This document shows positions 12,152-25,100 of a DNA stretch of 64,000 nt, piece by piece; position 1 is the first letter of the stretch; each line of letters opens with the position of its first letter. The position numbers were made by a program, and so were the translations under genes. Source of the DNA: Datnioides undecimradiatus. Its lineage: Eukaryota; Chordata; Actinopteri; Lobotiformes; Datnioididae. The stretch spans positions 8,494,423-8,558,422 of the forward strand of contig WARS01000007.1 of NCBI GenBank assembly GCA_008933995.1, given 5' to 3'. The notes under the pieces are model-generated. The model searched no databases. It saw nothing but the letters and a program-made list of their open reading frames with translations, and had not been told where the DNA came from.

Positions 12152-15100
12152 TTTGGTCTTGTGCAGCAATAACCATCAGCTCAATTCAATAAATCTTTAT
12201 TGCCCCTAAGAGGCTATTACTTTGCAGCTGCAGCCAGAGATCTAATGGAGGACAGGGTAGTGATGAATAGAAGGAGCAAGAAAGGGAAAATGTTGCTCAC
12301 AAAAGAAAAAAACCTTTTCAAACAATGAGATCAAGTCACCACAGAGCGGCCCTGATAGTTCAAAAGTGGAGCAATTCAGTGACTGAATGGACTAACAGTC
12401 AAAGAAACAAGCCTGGGGACATAAAAACTAAAAGAGAGAAGTCAACTGCAAATCTCAACTTCAATAAAAAAGATTACTAATACTTAGATTAAGTATTACA
12501 CATTACACATTCCCAATGAACACATGGGAAAATGAGTCCACCAGCAGGACATTATAGTCCAAAGAGTCTGACCTGGTGCACGCTCCACTGCACTTGTGGC
12601 TGAATCATTTATTATTGCTCGTTCAAACCTGGACAGCTTCGGCACAAGTGCAGTAGAGTAACAGAAAACACATATAATACAGCAGAATTCAGCAGACTAT
12701 AATGTAAATCTACTTTTACAAAAACAGACCTCAGAGCAGACGACTTCTCGTGGTTCCCCATCAGATTCCTGCAGGAAGCTGATCAGACCAAAACACAAGC
12801 TGCTGCTCTCTGCTCGTCTGGAGGAATAATTCTCACGTCCTCCCTCCTTGACACGCCATCCCATAATGCCATGTGTGCTTCTACACCTGTCCTACAGTGT
12901 GTGTGTTTGGGCACTTCCATCTAAAGTCTAAAGTCCTGTATTGTGTCATGCTTCTCACGCGTCTTTCAGTAAATAAAAGCTGCAGTAGCAACAGCAGCTT
13001 CACCAGTGGTCACACCCCAAACCCAAATACATACCTGGCTTTGTACCTGAAAGGCATCAACCTGAATACTGAAAGAGATGCTACGTTACACACGTAACAC
13101 GCCCTGTGGCATTTAAATGATTTTGTGAATGCTTCACATTCAAAGACATTTATTTGGAAATTTTATTATGAAAATATGGTTTGTTTCCAATCAGCCTCCG
13201 CTAGGTTTTACCAGCTTTACTGAGAAAGAAGAGAGAAAGAAGCGGCTATAAAAAGTTGGATAAAATGGTGTCACAACCCTCATGACAAGAATGGTATCCA
13301 TATGGTCCGATAACATTCAGACAGTCTAAATCATCTTATTCCATTCAAGTTAGCAAAGGGCTAAACCTGAACTGGAGAGTCATTGGAAGTACAATAAAAG
13401 CTTTTATTTTGGTAATCCGACTAAATATGGATATCGACACTAAAATTCAGGTATTGAGATTTTAAACAATCAGCATCATTTTGCATCATCACTGAGATCA
13501 ACAGTGCAGCAGTAATGTGTGTATCTACGTAATGCAACTCCTTGCGTGGGGGATTGAGGGACCACAACACTTTTGCTGCACTGTGTAATTTATGAGGGAA
13601 TATACCGGATAAAGGTTTTGTTTGTTTGATGAATTCTGCAAGATAACACTTGTTTCTGCATGTAGATATAGACCTCACAAATCCTGCAAGAAAATCAACT
13701 GTCATGTGCCCTTAAATCAGAACAACCTTGGATGGCAGCTGGCAACTTGTATTGTTCACAAGCAGAGACATTTGCACTGAGTACGTCAGAAAAATCTGAC
13801 AGTTCATTTGAAGAAAGAATGTGACTGAATTGACAAAAACAATATACAACATGCTGCTTTAGCCAGCTCTCCTCTTACAAGGTAATTGCTTATGTTCCAA
13901 GGTTTCTCTGTTCCCAAGGCCCTACAGTCCCAGGGTCAGGGTACTGACCCAAACTTAACAGGAGGATTAATGTGTGTTAACAGGATATTGGGCGGAGGTC
14001 ATAAAAAGCATAACAATCAGTAATAAACGCACCAGCACTGAGTGATGACAGATAACAGGTGATGAGTATTTGTCTGCTTGTTTAAAGACAGCGAGCTCTG
14101 ATTTGGACTATGAACCAGGATGTACAGCAGAATCCTGGCCAGTTATAGATTACACTGGCTGAAATCAAGGATGCAAGGGAGCAAGGAAGGAAGAAGCAAA
14201 CTTCTTAAGCTGTCAATCATACCGTTTGTGAAAAGATAATGAACACCACTCTATTTTAAAAACTGTGACCAGACCAGAAAACCTATTTCAGTTAGTCCTT
14301 ATTCAACATTAACATAAAACTGCCCTGTTCCCAACAAAGTGCAACTCTAATGACTTCCCACTGTGTAGCCCAAGTCACACATTTTCACACACACACACAC
14401 ACACACACACATTGTCTGTACCTGCGGACAGTGAGCTGCAGAGTCTTGTATGATCCTTTGACCAGGGCGATGGCCTCTTGTCTGTATCCCGTCAGCTCCA
14501 CGTCGTTAATGATGATAATCTCATCCCCAACTCGAAGAGGCTGCTCCACACTGTCTGCCTTGCCACCCTCCTCCACCTGAACAGACACAAATGATGACAA
14601 TGATTTTGAGTGTATTCAGCTCGTGATTCAAGACCAGCCCGTGTTGCCATATGAGGTGTTTTTCCAGCCAGTTGGGGGGGGGGGGGTGTTGCAATGAGCT
14701 TGGGCTGTTAGGTCATTTAATCATTAAGAAAATTACTACAGATTAAAAATATTTCAGAATCAAAAAAGTTACTTAGTTATGCAAACACATCCAGTCTCCT
14801 GGTCACCGTTTCTGACTGTCTGAAGTCTTCGTCCTGCTGTCCTCCCTTGCCTGCAGTCTTTGCGCTAAGCTTGGCTAAACATGTCCCAAACCTCGCTCTG
14901 TACTGGCCACATAGTGATGAAACTTGTTGAGTCACACTTGCTGTGGCAGCTGTTATCAGGGTTTCTATTGTTCTGGTAGGTAGGAAACACTGGTGGTGTG
15001 TCTGTGTGCGTGTTATATAGAGGGTCACAGTGGGAAGCCTTTGCTCTTGCCTAGTTGCGTTGTTATTTGTTCATCCTGTCTGTATATTTTATGACTTGTG

Positions 15101-18100
15101 GGTGGTTTAAAAAAAAAACCAAAGATGTTTTACTCCAGTTTGCCCAAATTGTTGCTAAAACAAACATCAGATGGTGTAGGACCTGGCCACCACATCATGA
15201 GTGCTGAACATTTTCTGTGTTCAAAAACAAAGGAACTTGCAGGAAACTACCAAATTAAAAAATAGTACAGTTAAATTTGTCTTTGCATCGCCCGAACAGT
15301 TTTGCCAGCTAGCTAAGAAAAGGCAGTTAGTAGTAGACTGATTTCCCAAAGCATCAACCAAAAAGTTATGATAACATATACTGTATGAACTACCTGCTAT
15401 TAGCCTGCTGCACAAGAACAGAGAACCTCCCTCACTGTGTACGTTGTTATAAATGCCAGCATCTACAACAATCCTCAAAATATACCAGACACTAAAGACA
15501 TTAGTGTAAACATTCATATTAATGAGTAGCCTATAATGTCTCACAGAGACTCTGCACACAGGTTTCATCCTTGTCTCAGATGTATGTGTCAGCTGTGATC
15601 AGGTCACACTGGAACTCTGACCACACGTCAAACCGATCTTCAAAGCTTTGATCATAGAGCGTGACAGACATTCATACAATTCATTAAGCAGCCACAGGCC
15701 CACAGTAACAGTGTGAGCTGTCTTATCTTGAAATAATTCAAAACAGGTTCTGTGTCCTTGTGTCCAAATCCATGCCTCTAAACAGATCGCTGGGTGCTAG
15801 TAGCTAACTCTGCACTCTGGGCGAACCAGGAAGTTTCCTTTGAGAGAAAAGAAAGCTTAACGAAGGGTGAACTGCATGCTTTCCTTTTTACTTTGTGATA
15901 ATGCGGTTTTAAGAGGTTTTACAAATCATTTCAGTGGAAACCATTAAAAAAAGATACAGCCAGTAATTTTCCAAGTTTCTCATCACACGTCCATTGTCGT
16001 GGTCCAATTCCAAGTCTGACACACATACACACACACTGGATATATCAGCATGACCCCACTACACTATCAGTGCTGCCTGTGATATCCGCTGCACTATCAG
16101 CACTGCCTATGATGGTTCTTAGCAGCAGTAGTAGCAGAACGTTCATCTGCCACTGTCTATTTGTCACCATACGTGTGTTCCTGTCCTCTTTAAGGTCACA
16201 CTGTCTCGTGTTCTTGTCCTTTGTGAGATATGCTCAATCAAATCCTGAGCTGGCCATCAAAATGTCTCTGCACATACGTCAGCAGCTCAGACTGGATTGC
16301 TGGATTTCTTTGGTGGATGACTTCATTCAAATAAAACATGTTTTCTGCTGTGGCTCCTGTTGTGCAGAGTGAAGTCAGACAATCCAGTTGAGAATAAAAA
16401 CTAGGTGTGCCTCTGTACTACTCTGTGTATGAGGAGATCAACCACCACAGGTTAACTTGTTGGTACCATAAACAGTGAGTCTATCGTCTTTTTTTGCTAT
16501 GGATGTGAGGAAGCTGCTGGACACTTATCCCTGTTTATACCTTATACTTATAGGTATCAACCATTGAAGGCTGATCACAGTATTAGTAGTATCTCCTCTC
16601 GCTGGATGCTGTGAAAAGCAACAGATAAGCAGAATGACCAAGGTACAATAGATTAACTTCCTGGTTTGTGTCCTTGGCCAACACACTTTAGAGTGAACTC
16701 TTTCATTGAAATGAATATCAGAGTGCTGCAGTGTGTCACTGCAGGGAACTTTGGCCTAAAAACATAAATGCAGTAAGTAAATTATTGTTAATTAAATTTT
16801 GCATAATGCAGATTTAAATCCACGATGAACACGCTGTAATCCGTAATTCGGGATCTGCTGTTTTATGTGATACTCACCTTGCACACCATAATGGTCGCTC
16901 TGGAGTATCTTAAGGGACTAATATATGGCATACAAATTCATCAGATCTCTTATTATGTTAACATCCAATCACACACGGACAGAATCGTGATGATAAGAAT
17001 CATTTATTTTCTCTCCTATTTATAAAACTGGGTGATGACCCGTGGTAACCAGGTAGTAATATGGTCTACGGTTACAGCCATAAGTGCAAATTTGAAGAGA
17101 AGAGTGCAGAATCTGCAGAGCTCAATTTAGGGCCAAAAAACGTCCACATTTATATTTTCTGGTTTCCATAACTGACACAGGTTAATCTGAATCTGACCAG
17201 GAAATTCAAACTCCAGACATGAAACATCTGGAGATGACTACGCAGGTCAAAGGTCAGGTTCAGCTGGAGGTGTAGTGATACAGTAACTAATAGCAGAAAG
17301 AGCCTTTATCGATAGTTTTTTTCCCATACTTTCCTGTGATTGACAAAGGCATTTAGCACTGTTCTGAAACAATAAACCCCGCCCATCTGGGACTCTTCGA
17401 ATGTTAAAACAACTGCCAAGAATTTCTCGCAGGGTGTGTCTGACCCTCTTCTGAATTACAACATGTATTACTTCTTAAACAAAAGCATAATATGTTGTGG
17501 CCCACACAATTCACACTCATGGACTGTATATGCTGATTGAGTTCCACCACCTACTGTATGTACAGTGGCCCTGAGGAGACAAAAGACAACAACAATGGAC
17601 AGAACACATCGAGATGACAAAAAAACAAAATTGCATTTAAGAAAACACATCAACCACTAGGAGGTTAGTGTAAGATTCAGGATGACAAACAAAAAATGGG
17701 TTTTCAGATGTTTCTACAATGTTGACATGTAAATATGACATAAAACAATAAAAGGACAATATAACACACACGTGAGATGTTTCTAATGAGCTGCGCAGAT
17801 GTAAAGGAAACATCTTTTAAGAGCTGTGAAAGAAAAACAGTGTGTTAAAATGTAAACCATTCCTGAGCCGTAGAACGGTGCACATGCCTGCACTGTTTGC
17901 CTTTTTCAGGAATAAATATACCCAAATAAGGCTCGCAGAATCACCCAGTAACTCTGTGTGTGAGAGAGTGTGTGTGAGAGACTGTGTATGTGTGTGTAGG
18001 TGTGTGTGTGTGTGTGTGTGTCACTGACTTTGGTATTCCAGCTGAAATTCATTATCCTGCAGACAGAGATATCCAAACAGGGCGGCTCAGCCTGTTCATA

Positions 18101-20226
18101 CTGTGACTGAAACAACATACCTCCTCTAATCAATAAAGACTGTGTGATTTGGGAAAATATCCTCAGACAGCAGTGGGGGGCCTCAGCTGAGAAGAGGTAC
18201 TATGTTACTGAACCGATTTTAAAGAGCGAAGTCGTCCTAACTCTCATTGGCTTCTATGAAATTAAACAATTTGTGACCCTTAATTGCAGGTTAAAGACTT
18301 GTGTGGATATGAGTTGTGTGTTGTTCAACCTAGAGGGATTATTTTCTTTTTAGATTGTATTTCTACCCCTGCTCAGCCCAAAATAAATAAATAAAGACAC
18401 AAAAAAATGGAGAAAAGTTAAAAAAAAACCCAACCCAATCACTGTCACTCTCAAGCAAAGTAATAGAAAAAAAATGTAGGCAGTTAAGCTATCCTGATCT
18501 TTAGTCAGTTAATATGGATCAATATTAAGATTTGAATGTGCTGGAGGACTCATTACCAAAAACTCTGAATACTACCCGTCCCATTATGCAACTCTGTATC
18601 TTATCATTAGTCCTCTCACCAGCCTGGTGAACAGCCACATTTTATCTATCATGCATCTCAGTTTATAGCTTGATATAGTTTATACGGCAGCTTCACATCC
18701 ACACAACGCTTTAGTACAGCAATGGGCCAAAAAGATAAAAGGTCCTGACCAGACACTGAGCTCAGGTCCATCTCAGGCGTCTTTTTATCTGATGTACTAT
18801 GTCTTTTTACCTTTCTTTCTCAGATTGGGTATGGCACCCGGGCTGTTCTTCAAACAAACTTCCTGACATTGAGGTGAACCATCAAATGGAAGTTTGGAAG
18901 CAAGCTGAAAACCAGAGGCTTTCCCAGCTGTTTCAGTGCTGAATGGGGTAATGGACCAGGATGAGCAAACTAACTAGAGATATACTCTGTTAAACACTTT
19001 TACTCTGGAGTCTATTCCAGCTCAGTTGAAAGACATCTTCATGGTTAAGACTGTCATGGCTCCTTTTTCAAGTCAGCTATGAAGGTTTCAGGACTGTGAG
19101 GGAACTGCTGGCTGTTTAACATACAAAACTAATGTTAGCAGATAGGATCAGAGTTGTGTGAAAGGTCTGGGTTACAGCTTTGCATTTTGCCTTTATTTTG
19201 AAAGTGTGACCCTTTTAATGTAAGTGCACACATTCAGTTTGATGCCAGTCATGAGACCTTCAGATTAGGACTTATTAAACCTATTTAACCTGATCTGAAC
19301 TGCCTGGATTAACAGAAACCTTAACTGTGACCTCTGACCCCGGCTCAGAACCACAAGAAATGCCCTGATGATAAACAAGCTGACGGTTCCCAATCTGTTT
19401 GCCTCTAGTCTCACTTAAAGAAGGCCTCATCTGGTTAACTACTTTAACAAATTTAGATCTGAAAATGTAAGATAGTGGTCATCAAATCACTGTTTTATTC
19501 AGTGTTTTTGTCGTTGCTGTGGCAAGTCAAACAACATCAAACTACTGAAAAGTGTGACTGTAATTCAGTGTTTAAAGTAATGCTCATATTTCATTTAACA
19601 GTCCTCTTACTTGACTTAAATAAAAATATAGCAAAGCATAAATAAAAAAAAACAACAACTTAAAAGTACTTAGTAAAAAAAAAGTAGTTAAAGTATCAAA
19701 AGTATGCCTCTCATAATGGTCCTCTTCAGAGTGTTATAACAGCATATAAATCATTTTATATAAAGATTATTACTGAAGGATCATTTTAATGTTTCTTCTA
19801 CAACAAACTGATCAAATGTATTGTTTGTAAAGTGAAATGTAACTAGTAACTGAAGCTGTCCAACAAATGCAGCAGGGTAAAAGAATACCATGTTTCCTGA
19901 TGTACAAGGCCGAATAAAATGTCAACACTCATGTACCTCAAAATGTACTTAAAGCCAGTGCTACAGACAGAGAGAGACGCAGAAAACAAACAGACAGAGA
20001 GACAGGGAAATAATGCCGCACTAAGAAATACACCAAAACTGGAGGAGAGAGATGCTGTCAAGCGGACATCAGCCACTTGCTTGATCAAGCATGGAGAGCA
20101 GTGCTAACACTGATCTAAGAACAGCACAAAATAAAAGCACGAGTGTGTTCAAAAGCACCCAGGAAAACACATAATTCACATTCTTGTCCTATTTTACAGC
20201 CGTTTGGCCTCCCTCCCAGAATAACT

Positions 20227-20261
<35 letters not shown>

Positions 20262-21384
20262 TCACTTGCACCAGCTTGCTTATTTGCATTTTAATAAAAT
20301 GAGGCCATGGTGGCTGTAAGGACAGAACGGGAATCATTAGTGGTCACTTTGCTCATTACAGTCTGAAGAGCTGCTGATTTCTGTACAGTAGCTGTACTTA
20401 GCTAACTAAGCTAATATTACCAATCAATAGTGAATAACATACTGCAGACTATCACACTCACTGTGGCAGACCGGCCAACCAGTCATATGCAAGTCCAGGG
20501 CCCAGGATTTAGTCTTTTTGAAAATTGTAATTACACTTTGAAAGTCCACATATAACTCACTATATGATGATATGATATGAATATTAATGGAAAACAGTGA
20601 TCTTTCTGGCTAAAATAACAACTGATATTTACTATAGTGTTGCAGAGGTGACTGGTTGAGGGATAAGGTGAGGGGAAACAACTTAATGGGGCAACAGACT
20701 TTGACCCACGGGAGTCTGTGCTATTTACATTTGGCTGAAGATGGTTCTGATGAGGAAGAACACCACTCTCTGTATCACTCTGAGGTGTGAGGAGTCCAGC
20801 GGTGGACGTGGTCTTTTTGCTGTTTAAAACAAGATAGCTTGTTGTTCGTTGCTATGATCTCTGAATCAGTCTGTGAGGTTCACATTAGATCAGCAACTAG
20901 AGTGAGAAGCTGTTAACTGGACTGTATCTAAAGGGGTCATGGGAATATTAACATTAACAACAGAGATATTAATTACTAGCCATTTTGCCATTATTGTTTG
21001 CCATTGTTACCATGACTTGACACCTGTAGATGTAAACCACAAAATCCTGCACCAGCTGATACCAGATACATTAAAATATCAGTATTGGTATTTTAGGTAG
21101 ATTCATACTGTGCTACTTTTATAAGGAGAATGGAGTATTTATATATCATTTATGACATGTAGGTCATAGATTGCAAAGGGCACAGTAATGAATAAAGCTG
21201 ATTAATGCTTCATGTTTGGTACCTTAGAGATGATGAGCGGCTCTTCGTGCTCCAGGCCGCCCTGCAGAGTGAAGCCCCATGGCGCTCCTCCCTGCAGCCG
21301 GGCCTCCACCAACACCCAGCCGCCTCCTCCTTCTCCTCCGTGCGCCGCCTGCTGGAACCCCGCCCGGCCGCCGCCGATCTCCAT
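4423..21384 (-). CDS. shroom3: shroom3-like PDZ protein, 5' part (coding exons 1-3; runs off the left edge)
   Basis: Coding exons on the minus strand: 21223-21384 (phase 0 end), 14422-14576 (ends phase 2), 4423-4632 (ends phase 2); about 175 residues are visible. All three have GT donors, exons 2 and 3 have AG acceptors, and the frames join. A PDZ domain spans about residues 23-105, with carboxylate-binding loop APWGFTL (34-40), then [16 protein letters not shown] across the first intron and [16 protein letters not shown] at its end. A Pro/Gln-rich linker follows, ending [10 protein letters not shown], which matches from memory the GGVKLRLKHR segment before RSEP in human SHROOM3. Shroom2 and Shroom4 lack that segment, hence the choice of paralog. 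Family role: Shroom proteins bind F-actin and recruit Rho kinase through a C-terminal ASD2 domain to drive apical constriction. The ASD1 and ASD2 exons are not in the window. ATG at 21384 was chosen because the frame upstream offers only GTG. Confidence 0.82.
6676..6709. repeat. (CA)n microsatellite
   Basis: CA run of about 17 units in shroom3 intron 2. Confidence 0.9.
8110..8204 (+). mobile_element. minute retrocopy with poly(A) tail and target-site duplications
   Basis: Direct repeats AAAGATCTGGCTGTT at 8110-8124 and 8190-8204 flank a 65-bp insert. The insert is about 50 bp of unique sequence with AATAAA at 8159-8164, ending in an A run. This is the layout of a LINE-driven, heavily 5'-truncated copy of an mRNA 3' end. 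The parent transcript was not recognised. Confidence 0.75.
12076..12148. repeat. compound (CT)n(CA)n microsatellite
   Basis: About 22 CT units pass directly into about 14 CA units in shroom3 intron 2. Confidence 0.92.
13918..13988 (+). repeat. dispersed repeat copy B
   Basis: CTACAGTCCCAGGGTCAGGG, then ACAGGAGGATTAATGTGTGT and TAACAGGATATT, matches copy A near 3.8 kb in order and orientation with moderate divergence. Both copies lie in shroom3 introns. Confidence 0.6.
14422..14576 (-). CDS. shroom3: shroom3 coding exon 2 (second half of PDZ)
   Basis: 155 nt between a CAG acceptor and a GTACAG donor. It starts in phase 0 with VEEGGKADS and ends TVR plus a split Arg codon. [16 protein letters not shown] and [16 protein letters not shown] are typical Shroom-family PDZ strands and helix. 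A (CA)n tract lies directly downstream of the donor, 14385-14411. Confidence 0.88.
14577..21222 (-). other. shroom3 intron 1 (6.6 kb)
   Basis: No coding signal. It holds a G-run at 14676-14687, a two-copy tandem repeat at 16059-16117, (TG)n at about 17990-18021 and (CA)n at about 20230-20259. First introns of developmental genes often carry enhancers, but no specific element could be called by eye. Confidence 0.6.
16059..16117. repeat. two-copy 30-bp tandem repeat
   Basis: CTACACTATCAGTGCTGCCT... at 16059 is repeated as CTGCACTATCAGCACTGCCT... at 16089 with a few changes, in shroom3 intron 1. Confidence 0.6.
21223..21384 (-). CDS. shroom3: shroom3 coding exon 1 (N-terminus and first half of PDZ)
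   Basis: 54 codons from ATG at 21384 to the donor GTACC at 21222-21218. It encodes a glycine-rich leader, then [20 protein letters not shown] and the end of the first PDZ half, ISK. The exon is GC- and CpG-rich. A longer product using the in-frame GTG at 21405 is formally open, but no ATG supports it. Confidence 0.8.
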
Positions 21385-21720
21385 ACCCGGCCGGGGTGCG
21401 CTCACACCGCGCTCCTGTGACCTCAGCCTGGCAGCGGCCCGGCGGACTGAGGAGGACGGGTGGAGGGAACCGGACTCAAGTAAACGATCGCTCCTTTACG
21501 AGCACATATCCTTCGTTTATTCCTCGTTAAGGAAAAATCAAAAAAGCAAAGCAGGAGGTGTCCCAGCACCGAGCTGCGTTTCCTGCAAAGTGCATTCCTG
21601 AAGTGCAGAGAGCGGCTGATCCTCCGGCGGACAGACTCCCAGAAAGTAGCCGCTGGAGTCTGCAGAGAAGGTTAGAAAGTTTACTGAGAGGGGAGAGCGG
21701 TAAAACTTCAACACGTACGA
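21385..21720 (-). promoter_or_regulatory. probable shroom3 promoter / 5' UTR region (CpG-rich)
   Basis: CpG and GC density rise sharply from about 21240 to 21500 against an AT-rich background and fall away beyond about 21700, as expected for a CpG-type promoter over the first coding exon. No TATA box is obvious, and the transcription start cannot be placed by eye. Confidence 0.45.
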
Positions 21721-21776
21721 AAGTCTGATCAGATCAGATCTGCTCAAACACAAATGCAAAGCTCCTCTCACTTGCT

Positions 21777-21878
21777 CTCTCTCGCTCTCTCTCTCTCTCT
21801 TCTATCTCCCTTCCGAAAATCAGTTTAGCATCACAATAGGATTTACTGCGACTCACTGAGCGAAAAGAAAAGAGAGAC

Positions 21879-21911
<33 letters not shown>

Positions 21912-22140
21912 TGGAGTGAGTGAGACCGAGGGAGATAGAGAGGGGGACATGAGAGGAGCGGGAGAGGTAGGCATGGAAAGAAAAAATGAAAAGGTTAGAA
22001 AGAAATTAAAAAAGAGGGAAGAGAGGGAGACGTTTGTGAAGAATGAATGAAGAAAGGAAGGAAGGGCAAATAAAAAAGAAGCAATGTAGTTAAGAAGAGG
22101 AAGAAAGTAGAGCGGGAAAACAGGAGGAAACTGTGAAAGC
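21777..22140. repeat. pyrimidine/purine-rich low-complexity block with (GA)n
   Basis: A CT-rich run at about 21777-21806 is followed by (GA)n at about 21868-21912. A strand-biased purine stretch with GAGAGG, GGAAGG and AAAGAAG motifs then continues to about 22140. It sits just upstream of the shroom3 promoter. Confidence 0.8.
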
Positions 22141-25100
22141 TTTGATTTAAAAAAATGAAATAATAGCAGGCTATGAATAAAAGACTAACACAAGACTGAA
22201 AGTGAAGGTTTCCTGTGTGTATGTGTGTGTGAGTAAGTGCTGATGAGCTGTAATCCAATCCTCCACAGCAGAGCTAAAGTCTGCAGCAGCCGGTCTGACA
22301 CCATTCCCATTCACACTGGAATCAGATTACTGTGTTGAAACGCATTAAACTGCCTGGTGGATCAAATCGTTTACATGGTTTGTCCTAAACTGGCAACATG
22401 AGTTTACATCAGCTGTTTGATGATCTGCTTTGCGTGTGGCAGGAAAGGTCTCATGAAGAACATCTCAGATAAATATCAGATGGGGGATGAAGCTTGAGGC
22501 TGAGGGATGTTTTACACATTTCACACTGATCACCACAAAATCTGAAATACGTTTTCACAAGACAGTTAGGTTTAAGATCTACAAAGCAAGCAGTCACTGA
22601 GCTCTGCCGTCAACTTTTACAGAAGTAAAATTCCAGCAAAGCGGTAGTTTTTCAGCCTAAGCGGGGTGTGTTGGCATTTGGGAATGTGGTTTGGTGGAGG
22701 TGGCATCAAGTGTATCAGCTAACAGGAGTCAAAGGTCAACAGGGGTTTAAAAAAGGAAAAATGAAACATTTCTGAATGGAGATGGTTCAGGTGACACATG
22801 AAACAGCTCATCTAACCCCAGGTGACCTCAGGTGAGGATCTGTTTCCAGAAGTCTGTCTATCAACCTGTCTGAAGCTCACTCTGTTTCACAGTCAAGTAA
22901 CCATTATTGACAGGAATAGATGAAAATGAAGAGTTTAAAGATGACTGACAACTTTGAAATGCTGTGATTTCATCACCAGAGGACATAAAAGTGACTCTAA
23001 TGCAGGGCGAGTCAACCACAGAGCTTTAGTTCCTCCAGGGGAGATCATTCAATCTCACTGATGTTTGAAGCAGTTTTTCTTGTGAAGGCCAGTGGAGGAC
23101 TCAGCAGTGTACGCAGTATGTGATCAGATGTCACCATCTAGAGGAAAGTATGAGAAGCACACTTTTCACAGTGCCTTAAAACTGTCACTGCAGTACTAAA
23201 GAAGCTAAAGGAAAAATGAAGCTCAGCTGCTCACTTTACTTTCAACTTGATGTTGAATAATCACATTTAATTCAAACTATTTTTTAAGAGTCAATCATGT
23301 TGTTACCTTTTTATTTAAAAAATTAAAAAGCCATAATTGGTGCTGGATTTATGAAGATGATCTCATAATGATGACTGCAAAACTAAACTCCAAACACACA
23401 CACACCTACAGCTGGTTCTGATATTCTAGACATGTACTTTTAATTTAATAATATACATTACATTAAGTCCGAGGTTGAGAAGACGAATTCCTCCACATTT
23501 ACTGGAAATACAGTTACTTTGATTCTGATAAGGCACAATTTAAACAAACAAGTGCAAACACCAAACAGAGGAGGATATATATCATTCATATATAAATGTG
23601 CAATTCAAAAAACAGGTTAAAAAAAACACTGTCAATCATAGCTGGTCCTAAAAAACATTATTGCTTCAAAGGATTTTGATGAACCAAAACCTAAAAGTTT
23701 AACACTGAGTAAGAACTGAATTTTGAAACATTGAAATGTCTTTACATGCATAGACTTTTTTTTGGGGGGGGGGTAATGACTACTTGCAGGCCCTTAAACT
23801 TTAAATATTATTTATACAACTGTGCAGCAGCTGATATTAAGACAGAAACTTCAACTGCAACAAAATCTTGAGTTGACAGTCAAAGAAAAGCTAAATTTTT
23901 ACAGATATTGTATAAAAGGTACAGTACTTGTCATGTTGTTATGTTATAATTGTCAATTAACATCATAACATCTTAGATAATGAAGACAATTAAACAGTAA
24001 AATGTTGAGTCTGATTTACAGTTTTACAGCTGTTATCCATTCCTACTGATAGTGCAGGGCTTTAACTTAACATATCCAAAGCTGTTGTAGAGGCAACAAA
24101 GATAAGTACTGAAGGTAATATAAATTAAAGAAGTATGTCACACATTATACAGTCAAGCATGTCGGCTCGACTGTACTTTATGAATTTAAACACTTCAGGA
24201 AATAAAAGTTCTTCTGTGGCTGAATTCTTCGGAAAAACAAAGCATCAAAGTTAAATCTCATTTTCACCTCTGAATGTTTGTTACACCTGTAGACTAACTG
24301 GTTTTAGTTTGGCAGCTGAGGGTCATTTGCCATGCTGAGTGAGACAGACGTTTCTGTGGCAGTGGAAACTCAGTCAGTGCCGCGGCTTTTTTTGAACAGT
24401 AACTGCTGACTCGCATTGGCATTAAACACCTCTGAACAGAGACGTGTTGAAAAAAGCACAAATATCTCATTTAGATTTCTGTACGAAATCTGATCATCAA
24501 ACATAAAAGTTTAAAATAATAGAAAAATATATTTTTACTGTAAATTCATAACTCATTACAAAAAGTCTTATGACAGCTGTCCTTCTAAATAAAAGCATAT
24601 ACACATGAAATGGTGGATGTGTTATTTGGGAATCAATTATATCATTATGATAAAAAAAAGTGGAACATATTAATTTGGCCGTTGGGAATGTAGCTGGAGT
24701 TTAAATGTGAAGTAAAATTCACCAGCTTTCAGAAATTGAAAAATGTACCAATGATAGCAGCATTGATACGGAGATGTCAGCGTAACTTGGTCTAAAGTGA
24801 TGCACGTTTGGTGATCACATGACCTTTGCTACCAACAGATAAAATGTCTACTGGTCACTTTGTTTCAAGACAGGATGCATCTATTGTGACCGAGAGGCTA
24901 ACCATATTCACGTTAGCATGCTACTGTTTGCATTAAAGTGCTACCTTTGATGAGTTTATTTGTGTGTAACAATGCCTGCTAACTTATGTTAGCATTCTGA
25001 CATTTCAAACATAATGACATAATCATAATTTTAAATGTAATTTAGAAATCTTCATAATCTGAAAATTAAATTAGATAAATAATATTATTAATAGACAAAT

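Larger units (their letters stand above)
4633..14421 (-). other. shroom3 intron 2 (9.8 kb)
   Basis: No splice-flanked coding segment was recognised. It contains (CA)n at 6676-6709, a tiny retrocopy at 8110-8204, a compound (CT)n(CA)n microsatellite at 12076-12148, and a repeat copy at about 13918-13988 related to the one near 3.8 kb. The segment near 12181-12260, starting AATTCAATAAATCTTTATTG, resembles dispersed fish repeats but was not classified. Confidence 0.6.
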
